Shown here piece after piece: positions 12,567 through 22,386 of a stretch of DNA of 64,000 bases (positions are counted from its first letter, which is position 1; every line of letters begins with the position of its first letter). Position numbers and translations under genes: made by a program. The stretch covers positions 35,830,077 through 35,894,076 of the forward strand of contig CM034600.1 of assembly GCA_020091685.1 (NCBI GenBank). The letters run 5' to 3'. The notes beneath the pieces were generated by a model. It saw only the letters and a program-made list of their open reading frames with translations, had not been told where the DNA came from and ran no database searches. The stretch comes from Lutjanus erythropterus. Its lineage: Eukaryota; Chordata; Actinopteri; Lutjaniformes; Lutjanidae.

Positions 12567-12737
12567 CAGCTGCAACTAATGATTATTTTCATACTTGATT
12601 AATTGGTTTACTATTTTAATGATTAACTGATTAATAGTTATTTGTTTTAAAATGTCAGAAAAATGTGAAAAATGTGAATCAGTGTTTCCAAAAGCCTCAG
12701 ATGTCTTGTTTTTACCAAAGTAATTTTCTGTGTGCAT
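12567..12737. mobile_element. MITE, left part only (GCTGCAACTAA type)
   Basis: It starts GCTGCAACTAATGATTATT, continues with TTAATTGGTTTACTATTTTA, AAAATGTCAGAAAAATGTGAA and TCAGTGTTTCCAAAAGCC, and resembles a very common teleost MITE. The right inverted terminal repeat (AATCGTTGCAGC type) is not present, so the copy is truncated. Confidence 0.75.
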
Positions 12738-13960
12738 GAAACGCCTGGTCTTCTGGTGAGGATCAGCAGCAATAACAATAATAATGCTAAAAGATTGTAA
12801 ATACGCTGTGCTGCATAATGACTAAATGCCACGTCTCCTTGTTTGCCTTGGACACCACTAGCAGTCCACTCCTCAGTGATCCAAGAGGTTTCACAGGGTT
12901 ATATTGCTCAAGCACAGTCATATATTTAAGATCATACTTCATGTTGGGATTTATAACTAAGTAATAACACTCTAAAATCAATTTTGTGGTTTACTGGCGA
13001 TACGTGCGAGGACTTAAGAAAGGGTGTTATGTAAGCCATCCTCAGAACCTGCGACTGAATTTTTAATAGGTTGCAGGTGCTGCATGGTCAGAAGTCCGTT
13101 GTAGTAATCAGTTTTGCTGGAGACCAAAGAGGAGGAGAGAGCTCAACCAGGTAGCGTCGGAATCAGAATACACTTTAACACTTCATCGACCTGATAATGG
13201 CCCGAGCCAACACACGTGTGATGCTGAGAATGACCGGTTACAGACACAAGTACTGCCTGTTTTGCTCAGTTTAATGTGTGCTAGTGAAAAACAACACAAG
13301 GCTGCATGATGGCCTCAATATGACGCTTATTTTCATCGGCTTAATGCTATAATACTCGTGACAACACGCAGTGCATTATCTGTTATTTTTTTATTAGCGT
13401 ACACATGGTCAGATTAACGTTGTGATTAGTGTTGCCAGCACAACGACTTGAACAGTTTATACACACAACTGAAACCTGCCAAGACCAAATGTGTGTCATC
13501 TCTTGCTGTTAGGTTTAATGATCTGTGTCTGTGATTGTGTGTGGGTGCTGAGCACTTAAGTGATCATTTGTGATAATTACAGGTCTAATAGTTTCTGTGT
13601 GTCTTGTGTCTAAGATGAGGAATGATGAGAAAGTGGCATTGTACGAGGGGTAATTGATGCTAGCGAAGGCAAGTAGCTCAGAGCAGCGACTTCCCAGAGT
13701 CTTGTGGCCACGGTGGGGTTACCAGGCAACCAGCCGAGACGATGCACCCAAATGCAATGTGGAAAAATTGTTCCCCAGGAAACTAAAATAGATGTTATTA
13801 CCTCGCTGTTTGTGATGAAAAGAAGTGTTTTGAGTGTAGTAAGCTTAAGAGGAACATATTTTTCAACTTTGGAGAGAGCCATGCCAGCGGTCTCACCCTG
13901 CTCCCAGCTGTTATGCTGAGCTAATTCCCTCCTCTCTAATTCCATAATTAGCACACAAAC
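12738..13960. other. no recognised gene; one possible unlisted repeat
   Basis: A minus-strand open frame of 126 codons (13610-13990) has no family resemblance. The underlying DNA (GTTACCAGGCAACCAGCC, AACTTAAGAGGAACATA-like and GCTGTTATGCTGAGCTAA words) resembles a dispersed teleost repeat, but no second copy lies in this window. Confidence 0.4.
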
Positions 13961-14465
13961 ATTCAAGGATTCAAGGACATTTATTATCATTACATGACAC
14001 AGACTTCTGCAGTGAAATTAGAGTTGTAGTTCCTTCATAAAACTCACAAAATACAACACAGATGATTAATAAAATTCAGAATTTTGCATCAGGTTGAATG
14101 TAAATAGCAGCAACAAGACAGTGATGATAATATGGTTGACATCTTCACATAAAAGGTGGCCATCTGGGAAATATTGTCCATCAACTTTGTGTTTTTACAC
14201 TGGTGATGCTTTGTGCACAAAGTCAGAGTCTTCCACCGTCATCCTGTCAGCTCAAAGTGCGATACATCCCTCAGGTGCAAAATCTTGATCCAGGATTCTG
14301 TGGAGCAGGTCTCTGTGTCTGATGTCTCGTTGTTGGGCCAGCTTGAGTCCCGTTTCATTTTCCTGACCAGACATTAGCCAGGAGCAGTCATAAATCCCAG
14401 TGGCAGCATGGCTCTTATCTGCTCACCTCCACTCCTCCTGGGGCGGTCACCTGCAGCAGCCAAAA
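13961..14465 (-). mobile_element. dispersed repeat R4, minus copy (LINE-like 3' end)
   Basis: The left edge carries the tandem word ATTCAAGGATTCAAGGA, which read on the minus strand is an AATAAA-bearing tail with CTTGAAT repeats, as at the 3' ends of L2/CR1-type LINEs. The minus strand from about 14316 down to 13990 aligns with 49659-50140 plus: GAGACCTGCTC, GGATCAAGATT, GTTGATGGACAATATTTCCC, TTGTTGCTGCTATTTACATT and ATGAAGGAACTACAA recur in order. No reverse-transcriptase motif is visible. Confidence 0.7.
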
Positions 14466-15432
14466 AAAGACAGTTGAAGGAGCTATCCAAACATGTGACC
14501 TACTGGAGAAGATGGCAGCACCTACATTAATAATAAGCTTTCAAAAATAAACTCCTTTTGAGGAGCACAGATATTTTGCATTTAATCAGTCCCTCCAGAA
14601 CTTGTAGTCTTGTATTCCATGTTTTATACTCTGAACTTTTGCACATCCTTTGGTCAATATTTTCTACACTCATCAACTTTATTTGTCTTTTTTCATACCA
14701 TCTTTATTGCTACGCTCCAAAATACCACGGCAAGTTCTATATGTGAAAACTTACCAGGCAAAAACACTGATTCAGATTCTTGGAAATATGGCAATAAATG
14801 AAAATGCAATAAATTCTTGTCTCATTTGCTAGAGCTTGCCTAATTTCCTCACTATTTCTGCATAAACTGGTCAAATTAGTTACATTAAAGCCTTCAGCAT
14901 GTTGAAACAACCCAAAATTGTTATGAGCCCAGGCGAAATCAAATCAAATCTTGACTTCAGTAAGTTAAATTCATTACAAATCAATCAGTCAAGGCCCTGG
15001 TTTATTATGTTAGCCCCACACTGTTGAGGCAATGCCTGAAGGTCAGCTTATTAGAGTTGAATGGTTGCCAGTTCCAAGAGTTTAAGGGTCACGGTCTCTC
15101 GCCTTCTGCCCTGAAAACTAATTTACTCAGACAAATGTCTCAGTATGTCATTGTCGTTTGTCTCCTCCTTCTGGAACCATGCTATCCCAAATACATTTTA
15201 TGTGGTGTCTAATATTCTATATCTCGTTTCTTGTTCATGTTTAAATCAGACATTTTTCAAATGAATTGGCATCATGAAAACTTGTGAAAACAACCAATTG
15301 ATCATTTACTTACATGTTCTTTGTTCTCAACATTTACACTAGAGTCTCAGAGTACAGAGATGCCAAAATGACAGAAGTTATGTTGGGCTTCCCTGGTTCC
15401 AGAAGTAAGAGTTCAGTTTCTCCATAGACCCT

Positions 15433-15692
15433 GGGCCTCATGCAAGAACATTTTCGTATGAACTTTAACGTCTTTGTGTACAATGCGCTTGTGTGTTCAG
15501 CAAATGCTCAGATAACTCTCTCTCATACAGGGCTACATCCGCACTACTAGGTTTTTGTTTTAGAACAAAAAAGATCTCCGTCCAGACAGGCGTTTTGAAA
15601 ATGAGACAATTGGTGCGAGTGGCAAGTTCTCTTAAATCACTTGTACAAACTACTTCAGAACAAATTGTATAAGTGGTTCTTGAACGAGGCCC
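15433..15692. mobile_element. MITE with GGGCCTCAT inverted ends, probably nested
   Basis: The left end GGGCCTCATGCAAGAACA and the reverse of the right end (GGGCCTCGTTCAAGAACC) form imperfect terminal inverted repeats about 260 bp apart. Inside, CTAGGTTTTTGTTTTAGAAC, GATCTCCGTCCAGACAGG and GTTTTGAAAA resemble a second teleost repeat, so one element appears inserted in another. Confidence 0.6.
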
Positions 15693-16319
15693 AATGTGAA
15701 GTGACTTTCAGCTGAAATACTTCCACTCTTCCACTGATTTTTGAAGGTTTTGCGGTAGGTACCACTGCAATAATTTTAATAATAGAAGCCAGAATACTAT
15801 GAACCTCATGACTCATGAATCTATGATTCACCCTGCACTCCAGGAACAATGTATTGCTCTATTTATGAGTATGAATGGTTTTACAAGGACCAATCCATTT
15901 AATATGGTAAGAGTTGGTCCTCTTGTTCCAATGTCAGCTTTTAGAGCAAAGACTGAAATGAGTTTTGTTTCCTGGGGTAGACGCGTGATTACACCTGTTT
16001 TTAATTGATCAAAACATGACGCCTGATGGGAGAGGATGCATACAGGGGTACATCTGTGCGAATCATCCCTTGTTTAGCACTTGGAGCGTTCGGATATGTG
16101 TTTGTACACTCAGCACTTTGCACTTTTGAAACTGGGTTGCTGATTCTTCCCAAACTGTGGGCTTCCAGTGAACACGGCCGGACCAGGACCGAACACAACC
16201 TCTGAGACCGATGGAGGCCAGTTTGATGACTGGGAATAGGTAACAGTATTGAGGTGGTGCTCTTGCACACCGTTGGCTCCGATGAACGTATCAAATGTAT
16301 TTTCCTTACATGCTCAGCT

Positions 16320-16520
16320 AAGCAAAGCAAGGCAAGTTTATTTATGTAGCACCACTCTGACACAAGGCAATTCAAGGTGCTTTACAAGAGCAGAGAAGTA
16401 CATTAAAATAAAATATTAAAAGGACATTAAAATGACTGAAAAAAAGCCAATAAACAGTTAAAACATCACAGAAATTGCATTTCAGAAACATAAAAACAAG
16501 ATGCATCATAAGCAAGTATA
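16320..16520 (-). mobile_element. LINE 3'-end fragment
   Basis: AAGGCAAGTTTATTTATGTA, GCACCACTCTGACACAAGGC, AATTCAAGGTGCTTTACA and an A-rich AAAAGGACATTAAAATG tract match the reverse complement of a widespread teleost LINE tail. No open reading frame is associated. Confidence 0.7.
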
Positions 16521-17189
16521 TTAGGTTATATTGCCAATCGCTGCTTGATTGGCTGATGATGGCCAGTTGAAAAAGGTTAACATATATCAATAATTATGTG
16601 ATATAAACACTTAAATATTGATTTTAACTTCATGGGCCCAGATTTCTCTTCTGATTGTCAGGAGAGGTGAATCTGTGGCAAACTGTCTCAATACTTACTT
16701 ACTTTAGTCAGAGTCCAGCTTTATGTAATAAAATTTTGACTGCAGTGAAAGTCTGGGATTCTGCAGCTGTCATTAGGCAACTCATCACTGTCTTTTCAAT
16801 ACATCTCCATGGTGCAACATTAATGCTGTTTTGAATACATTTGCATCACTCCTGTCACATGCAGCACGTTTAGTTAATTAAGATTTAGGCTGTTAGAACA
16901 AAGGCTAAAGGACAAACAGCTTACTTAGTCAAGAAAAGTTTATCATGAACTGTAACAGGGTTCATAAATCTGAGTGGAAACTGACAAGCAGCAGATTAAT
17001 TATTCACTGAATGTATGTAAAGTGGATAGTAATAGAATTTCATTAAACCAAAGCAAAACAACATGTAAAAGTAAAAAAAGTAAAGTTTTTTTTTTCCAGG
17101 AATAACAATCTGATCATTAAAAATGTCATGAAAGTTCAAACACTTGAAAAACTTTTTTTTTTTGTTTTTTTTGTTTTGGATATACACAT

Positions 17190-18499
17190 CCATTACCTTC
17201 ACGGCCTTCTTGACCATTTTCAGTCTGGTTTCAGATGAACCGTAGCACAGAGACAGCTCTGGTTGAAGTTTTAAATGACCTCAGATTGAATGCAGATAAT
17301 GGAAACGTATCAGTCCTCATCCTCCTTGACCATAGTGCTGCGTTTGACACTACTGATCACAATCTATTACTTGATTGTCTTGAGAAATGGGTTGGTCTCT
17401 CTGGTATGGCTCTAAGCTGGTTTCAGTCCTATACTACTGGTTAGGATCGGGTAATGTACATCAGGAACAGCAAACACTGACTACAAGGCAGTGTTCTGGG
17501 ACCTTTGCTGTTCTCAGTGTACATGTTGACAGTGGGAACCCTTTTCCATCAGCACGGTGTGGATTCCCACTGGTATGGTGATGACACAAAACTATATGTC
17601 TGTGAGCCCCGATGACCCAAATACTCTGTCCAAGTTAACTAACTGTATGTCAGCCATTAATGAGTTCCTACAACTAAACAAAGATAAGACTGAGATCCCC
17701 CTAGTTGGCCCAAAGAATAAGCTCAGCTAGGACGTCTGACCTCACACAAGGTCGCAAGTAAGAAACCTTGGTATTATTTTAGATTCGGACCTCAATTTTA
17801 CCACCCATTTTAATTCATTAACCAAAACTGCCTTTAATCATTTACGCAACATTGCAAGGGTAAGATCTCTACTGAGATCATGCCTTTGTTCTTAGTCGTC
17901 TTGATTATTGTAATGCTGTGTAGACTGGCCTTCCAACAGCAGCCACTGCAAAATTACAAACCATTCAGAATGCTGCTGCCAGGGTTTTAACAAAAACTAA
18001 GATGAAGAGATCATGTAACTCCTGTTCTACTTCTGGCTTCTGGTATCTTTTACAATTGATTTTAAAGTGCTTCTTTTAGTTTTTATGTCACTGAATGGCT
18101 TCGCCCCTGACTCCCTCTCATTTTATGATCCTTCACAAACCCTCCACAGCTGCTCTTTTGACTGTTCCCAGGGTCACCACTAAAACCTCTGGTGATGCTG
18201 CTTTTGGCCATTACACCCCCAAAATTTGGAATACTTTGCTTTTACACATTAGACTTGCTGACACAGTAGACAGTTTTAAATAGCAACTGAAAACATATCT
18301 TTTTAATATGCCTTATAACCAGCTATACACTAGATCTTTTATACAGGCTCCTCCATGTGTATATCTTCTTTCATTTAATTTTATTTTGTGGGTGAATTGT
18401 GTTGTTGTGTTTTTACTTGCTGCAAAACTGTAAAGCAGTTTGTGCTGTGTTCTCTGCACGAAAAAGTGCAATATAAATAAAGTTCATTCACTCATTTAT
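17190..18499 (+). pseudogene. 5'-truncated L2-type LINE, reverse-transcriptase fragment
   Basis: The fragment keeps the middle of a reverse transcriptase. From 17235 the frame reads TETALVEVLNDLRLN, then SAAFDTTDHNLLLDCLEKW with the catalytic-type Asp context, then QGSVLGPLLFSVY at 17484 and YGDD (the YADD box) at 17574, all in one frame despite in-frame stops near 17442 and 17478. Further on, PDSLSFYDPSQTLHS (about 18108) and FGHYTPKIWNTL (about 18215) match the C-terminal part of L2/Maui ORF2. The 3' end at 18450-18499 has the L2-style AGTGCAATATAAATAAAGTT followed by ATTCACTC-like repeats. The endonuclease domain is missing, because the copy is 5'-truncated after a T-rich tract. It moved by target-primed reverse transcription when active and is now dead. 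The family call (L2 clade) is firm and the subfamily is not. Confidence 0.9.
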
Positions 18500-19900
18500 C
18501 CAGGCCCGGCTACTCGTTACTTTTAGTTATGTTTGTAAAACGTCCTTAGTGATAAACTCACATGTTCTGACTTTTTATTTACCATTTTTGCAAAGCTTGA
18601 CCTTTCGGTGGGCATGTGTGCAGACGCTAATGTGTTTGTCACTGAAGTGTATGTGCTGGGCAGCTGACCAAACAGGTAGGTGTAAACCTCAGTCCCTCAG
18701 GTTACCAAGGCCAGAGCAGGTATCAAGGTCTCAACTGTTTCCTTGACTACTGCTTCCGGGCGCTCGGTCATCCGTGAGAGCTGATTAGAAACAGTGACTA
18801 AGCACAGACCCAGTTCACCTCTGCACTGCTGACAAAACAGGCTCATATATTGTAGAAGGAACGCCTGATCATTTGAGGCTGTCGAAGAGCAGCTTTAATT
18901 CACCAATTAACTTGTGAATTTGTGTGGAATGAGGATAATGTTTATTAAAATATAAAAGAAAATGACATGGCCTCGTCTGCTGGCTCATTTTCATTCACTT
19001 TACAGATTAAGTACATCAAACATGAGTCCTGTCTTGACCCCTTGGTTTTTAATTAATTTCAGTTTTTGAAGCTCAATTTTTGTGAAGTGAAGGTGTTGAA
19101 AAAGCAGCAAATTTAAAGTTCAGCTCGTGTCACAGACAACTGTCCCTCAAACAAATCAGTGATCCTCCCTTTCCTTCTCTACTATTACTGACATAATCAG
19201 CTGACTTCCCTATGAACAGTCTGGATGTTGGAACAGTTGATGTCTTAAGCTGTAAAAGCAGCCACTGGCAACACAACAAGTTGAGTTTCAGGTGGGGCTG
19301 CCCACTACCCTATATTTTCTATACTTTCTTCAGAATAAAAGCCCCCCGTTATTTTGTTATTTAAATGCTTTTATTATGAAGGAGAAACATCAGGAAATGT
19401 TGTATTTTCACTTAACAAAACTTAACATGACTCCTCTCTGGCTGAAAGTGAACATGAAACAGTGGCGCAGGAAGGAAACTAAATTCAGTTAGAATTGACA
19501 AAAGTACTGGGAGTTGAACGCACAAAGACTTTTAAAAAACTCTCAATTCAAATTCCCCCCATGTATTGTCTTTGTCACTACTAACTCCTACTGTTTGGTA
19601 TATAGAGGGAAGCTTGTTAGGAAAAATTGAAAAAATACTGGGCTGTAATTGGTTTCGGACTTAAATATTCTAATGAGGGTTCGGATCGGGTGCGGACAGT
19701 ATTTTGTCAGGCTTGAGCCTTTTCGGGCTCAACTTTTCAGGCCCGATTAAAGTTCCAGGTGAGGTTTAACTTGGTTTTAACTTCTTTAACTGCTTTAACT
19801 GCTTGTGTGTTAAAAGTGGCAATGGAAATGCAAATCAGCATGGAATGGTTTGACTAGGCAAGGCCAAAAGTGCCGCTGGAAAAGCTCCATAAGTGTCCAT
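18500..19900. other. no recognised gene; possible MITE scrap near 19650
   Basis: No credible exon. Around 19650-19760 the words TTTCGGACTTAAAT, GGTTCGGATCGGGT, TTTTCGGGCTCAA and TTCAGGCCCGATTAAA resemble a teleost element rich in 'tcgggttcggg', but its ends cannot be fixed. Confidence 0.4.
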
Positions 19901-19906
19901 CTGTCT

Positions 19907-19907
<1 letters not shown>

Positions 19908-19978
<71 letters not shown>
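19908..19978. repeat. (AC)n microsatellite
   Basis: About 35 uninterrupted CA units. All long H/T-rich open frames over it are microsatellite translation. Confidence 0.97.
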
Positions 19979-19985
<7 letters not shown>

Positions 19986-20080
19986 TCAGGTTCACCTCCT
20001 GTTTCATCCCGACTGACGATGGCAGACACTCTCTCTCTGTACCATCTGCCAATCTGCAACCTTGAGACTAATGCGAATGA

Positions 20081-20094
20081 GTGCTTGTGTGTAT

Positions 20095-20131
<37 letters not shown>
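20081..20131. repeat. (TG)n microsatellite
   Basis: A pure TG run at about 20099-20131 preceded by GTAT-containing units. It is complementary in sense to the CA tract 120 bp upstream. Confidence 0.95.
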
Positions 20132-20281
20132 CACATGTAGGAAATGTGTGCATATGTATGTGTGAGTGGAAAAAAGTGTGCGACATGTGGGTGTTTGATT
20201 GGACTGGGAAGGTGGGAAGAACAAGGTGACATGATGAGGGCCCGAAAAAAAAAAAAACTTTTACAGACAGCAGTACTCTCT

Positions 20282-20518
20282 GATCTTTTTTTCCTTCCTC
20301 CCTCTCACAAATCACACTCAATGCTTCATTTGAGCCTTTCGTCCTTTTTGTCACTTTGTCCCGCTTCCAACCTCCCTTGTTTTGGTTTGTCTGCCTTCCT
20401 TATTTCCTTCCTTCTCTTAGTTTTTCATCCTTCCTCCCTTCTATCCTTCCCATGCTTGTCCTCTCTTAGTTCTTCCTCCAGCTTTTCTTCCAACCTTTTC
20501 TCTTTCCTTCTTTTGTGG
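20282..20518 (+). repeat. pyrimidine-rich tract (CTTCC-rich)
   Basis: An almost pure C/T stretch with TTCCTCCC, CCTTCCTT and CTTCTTTT words. The 125-codon open frame over it (20144-20521) is low complexity. Confidence 0.8.
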
Positions 20519-20623
20519 TAAATCTATCAAGTATACTGTTGTAGACTTGAATACTTGCTGTGGATTTTGCTCTTTGAGCTATGTTGCATGAAGTGATGAC
20601 ACTCATTAGACATTATCACATTA

Positions 20624-20846
20624 CAGCCCGACTGATATTGGATCTTTGAGGTAGAGGCTGATAAAGATATTTTGAAGTAAAAAAAAAAATACTGCATATG
20701 ATCCCTCAAATGTGATTATCAAACACTTGTGACAAAGATATGTAATGGAGGCAGGATATTTTACAGTTTAACAATAAACTTTATTGTCCAAATTGAGAAC
20801 TATAGCTGAAATAGCTGTTATAGGCCAATATATCAAGTCTGACTCT
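20624..20846. mobile_element. MITE with CAGCCCGACTGATAT-type ends
   Basis: The left CAGCCCGACTGATATTGG and the reverse of the right AGAGTCAGACTTGATATATT form imperfect inverted ends. The interior TTATCAAACACTTGTGACAA, AGATATGTAATGGAGG and CAATAAACTTTATTGTCC matches a common teleost MITE as I remember it. Confidence 0.65.
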
Positions 20847-20917
20847 ATTTAACACATGCAAATATTCATCAGCACTGGAACTGTTGTTCAAACCGTGTTA
20901 AGGTTTTAATAATCTTC

Positions 20918-20919
<2 letters not shown>

Positions 20920-20988
<69 letters not shown>
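20920..20988. repeat. compound (TG)n(AG)n microsatellite
   Basis: About 21 TG units run directly into about 13 AG units. Confidence 0.97.
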
Positions 20989-21282
20989 TCTATTAATGCT
21001 CAGGTAATTTGTTCCACAGAGAGTTGGCAGAGGTGATGGCTCGAGGGAGAAACTTTAAAGACAGAGAGGCAGGAAGAAAAATGGAGCCAGAGGTGCTTCA
21101 GGTACTTTCATTTTCTCACCTTTCCATTTGCTCTTTTTGTCACAGATGGCGGTGCTGGTGAAGTTGGGTATGTCTGTGTTCTCTGTTTCTGCGTGTGTGT
21201 CGGGGGCTTGTGCATTTGTAAGAACCAGTTAGTTTCATGCAGAGTGAGAACAGTTCTGCACAGATGCAGATACATTGTTCAG

Positions 21283-22100
21283 TTGTGATGTGCAAGTCAT
21301 GCGTCAATCGTTCAAAACTCAAGAGCCGCTTCACTGAACCTCTGAGTCCTCATATCAATTAACTTGTTCACTGACTTACCCCTCCTGCTTGCTAACAGCA
21401 TGTGCAAACTAAGAGGATGAGGCGAGATTGTGTGTCACTCACACTCTTATATTAACAGTATTTGTGAAAATGTATCAAGTTTATTACTGTATTAACTAGC
21501 CCTGTGAGAAAACTTTGGCTCGTTTCCGCACAGTACCGTTCTACTAGCTGGAACTCACTCCCTGCACTGAGCTGTAGGTCTGCCCCCGGCCGCACAAGAA
21601 GGTCAGTTCTTGCTCAGCTCGGAAAGCGCTCTCTGACCTAACCTGTCCGCCCTGCGGGTACCCTGCTCACTCAGCTCACTCAGGTCAGGGAGCTGTCTGG
21701 CCACCTGATGCTGCAGAAGCGTCTATCAGTACTTGGCTCGCTCAGCTCATCGCGTGATCCCTGCACCGAGCTGTCCGCCCCTCCCATCACTCTCATCTGC
21801 TCGCTCGTTTAGGACCTGAGACCTGTTGGCAGCGGAGGCTCTGCCTCAGGTTGCATGAATGACTCATTCACCCACAAGTTCCATACCGCAATCATGACTG
21901 AGCGTCACACTCCCTGCACACAATTAGAATTTGATCCATTCAGCCTGATCCTGTTTGTGCAGTTTTTAGTGCTCTGCTAAGCTAGCTTGTCCCGGTGGAG
22001 GTCTCTTGTGTGCATGCTCTGTGGGTGCTGTGACTGGTGTCGGCTCAGGGTGACTGACTTGGTGACTCAAGTGACTTGAAAACCTGATTCTTGAACTTTC
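21283..22100 (+). repeat. dispersed repeat R2, long copy with GC-rich interior
   Basis: Both flanks align with 48863-49319. Left: GATGTGCAA, CAATCGTTCAAAACTC, TCACACTCTTATATT, GAAAATGTATCAAG and TAGCCCTGTGAGAAAA. Right: AGAATTTGATCCATTCAG and GTGACTTGAAAACC. Between them lie about 360 bp of GC-rich sequence (21525-21885) that the other copy lacks. The GATTC/TCACTGAA-rich ends resemble hAT-type non-autonomous elements, but I could not confirm target duplications. Confidence 0.75.
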
Positions 22101-22156
22101 CATTTCTGTTGTCCAAGTCTCTTGCCGTAAGTTATCGTCCTTTCCATCCTGAAGAA

Positions 22157-22386
22157 TTAGAGGGACAGATCACCCCCAAATAAAATGGTGAGGCAGCAGA
22201 AAGCGACTGCAGCATTGACAAACAAAAACCTGGTCTACGATCAACTGCCCAGTATTTTGCTGCTCAAAATATGCATTATTCAGACAGTAAGATGAGCCTA
22301 CATAGGTGGGTTCACAATGAGCGTACACTCAGCTTCTAGGGCACTGAAGTCAATCTGAGTCTCATAAAAGTTATCATTTTGATTAA
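22157..22386 (+). repeat. dispersed repeat R3, copy 1
   Basis: After a common teleost start (AGAGGGACAGATCACCCCC), the stretch from 22187 aligns with 52896-53070: GAGGCAGCAGAAAGCGACTG, CATTGACAAACAAAAAC, GCATTATTCAGACAGTA, GTTCACAATG, GCACTGAAGT and CATAAAAGT recur in the same order. Confidence 0.75.

Noticed and set aside
13610-13990. 126-codon minus-strand open frame
   Set aside because: Overlaps the R4 tail and sequence that looks like another dispersed repeat. No protein family recognised.
16001-16375. 124-codon minus-strand open frame
   Set aside because: No domain, no signal of codon constraint by eye, and it overlaps the edge of a LINE tail.
19835-20224. Long H/T- or C/V-rich open frames
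   Set aside because: Pure products of CA/TG microsatellites in all frames.
20144-20521. 125-codon open frame
   Set aside because: Its second half is C/T-tract low complexity and its first half is microsatellite flank.
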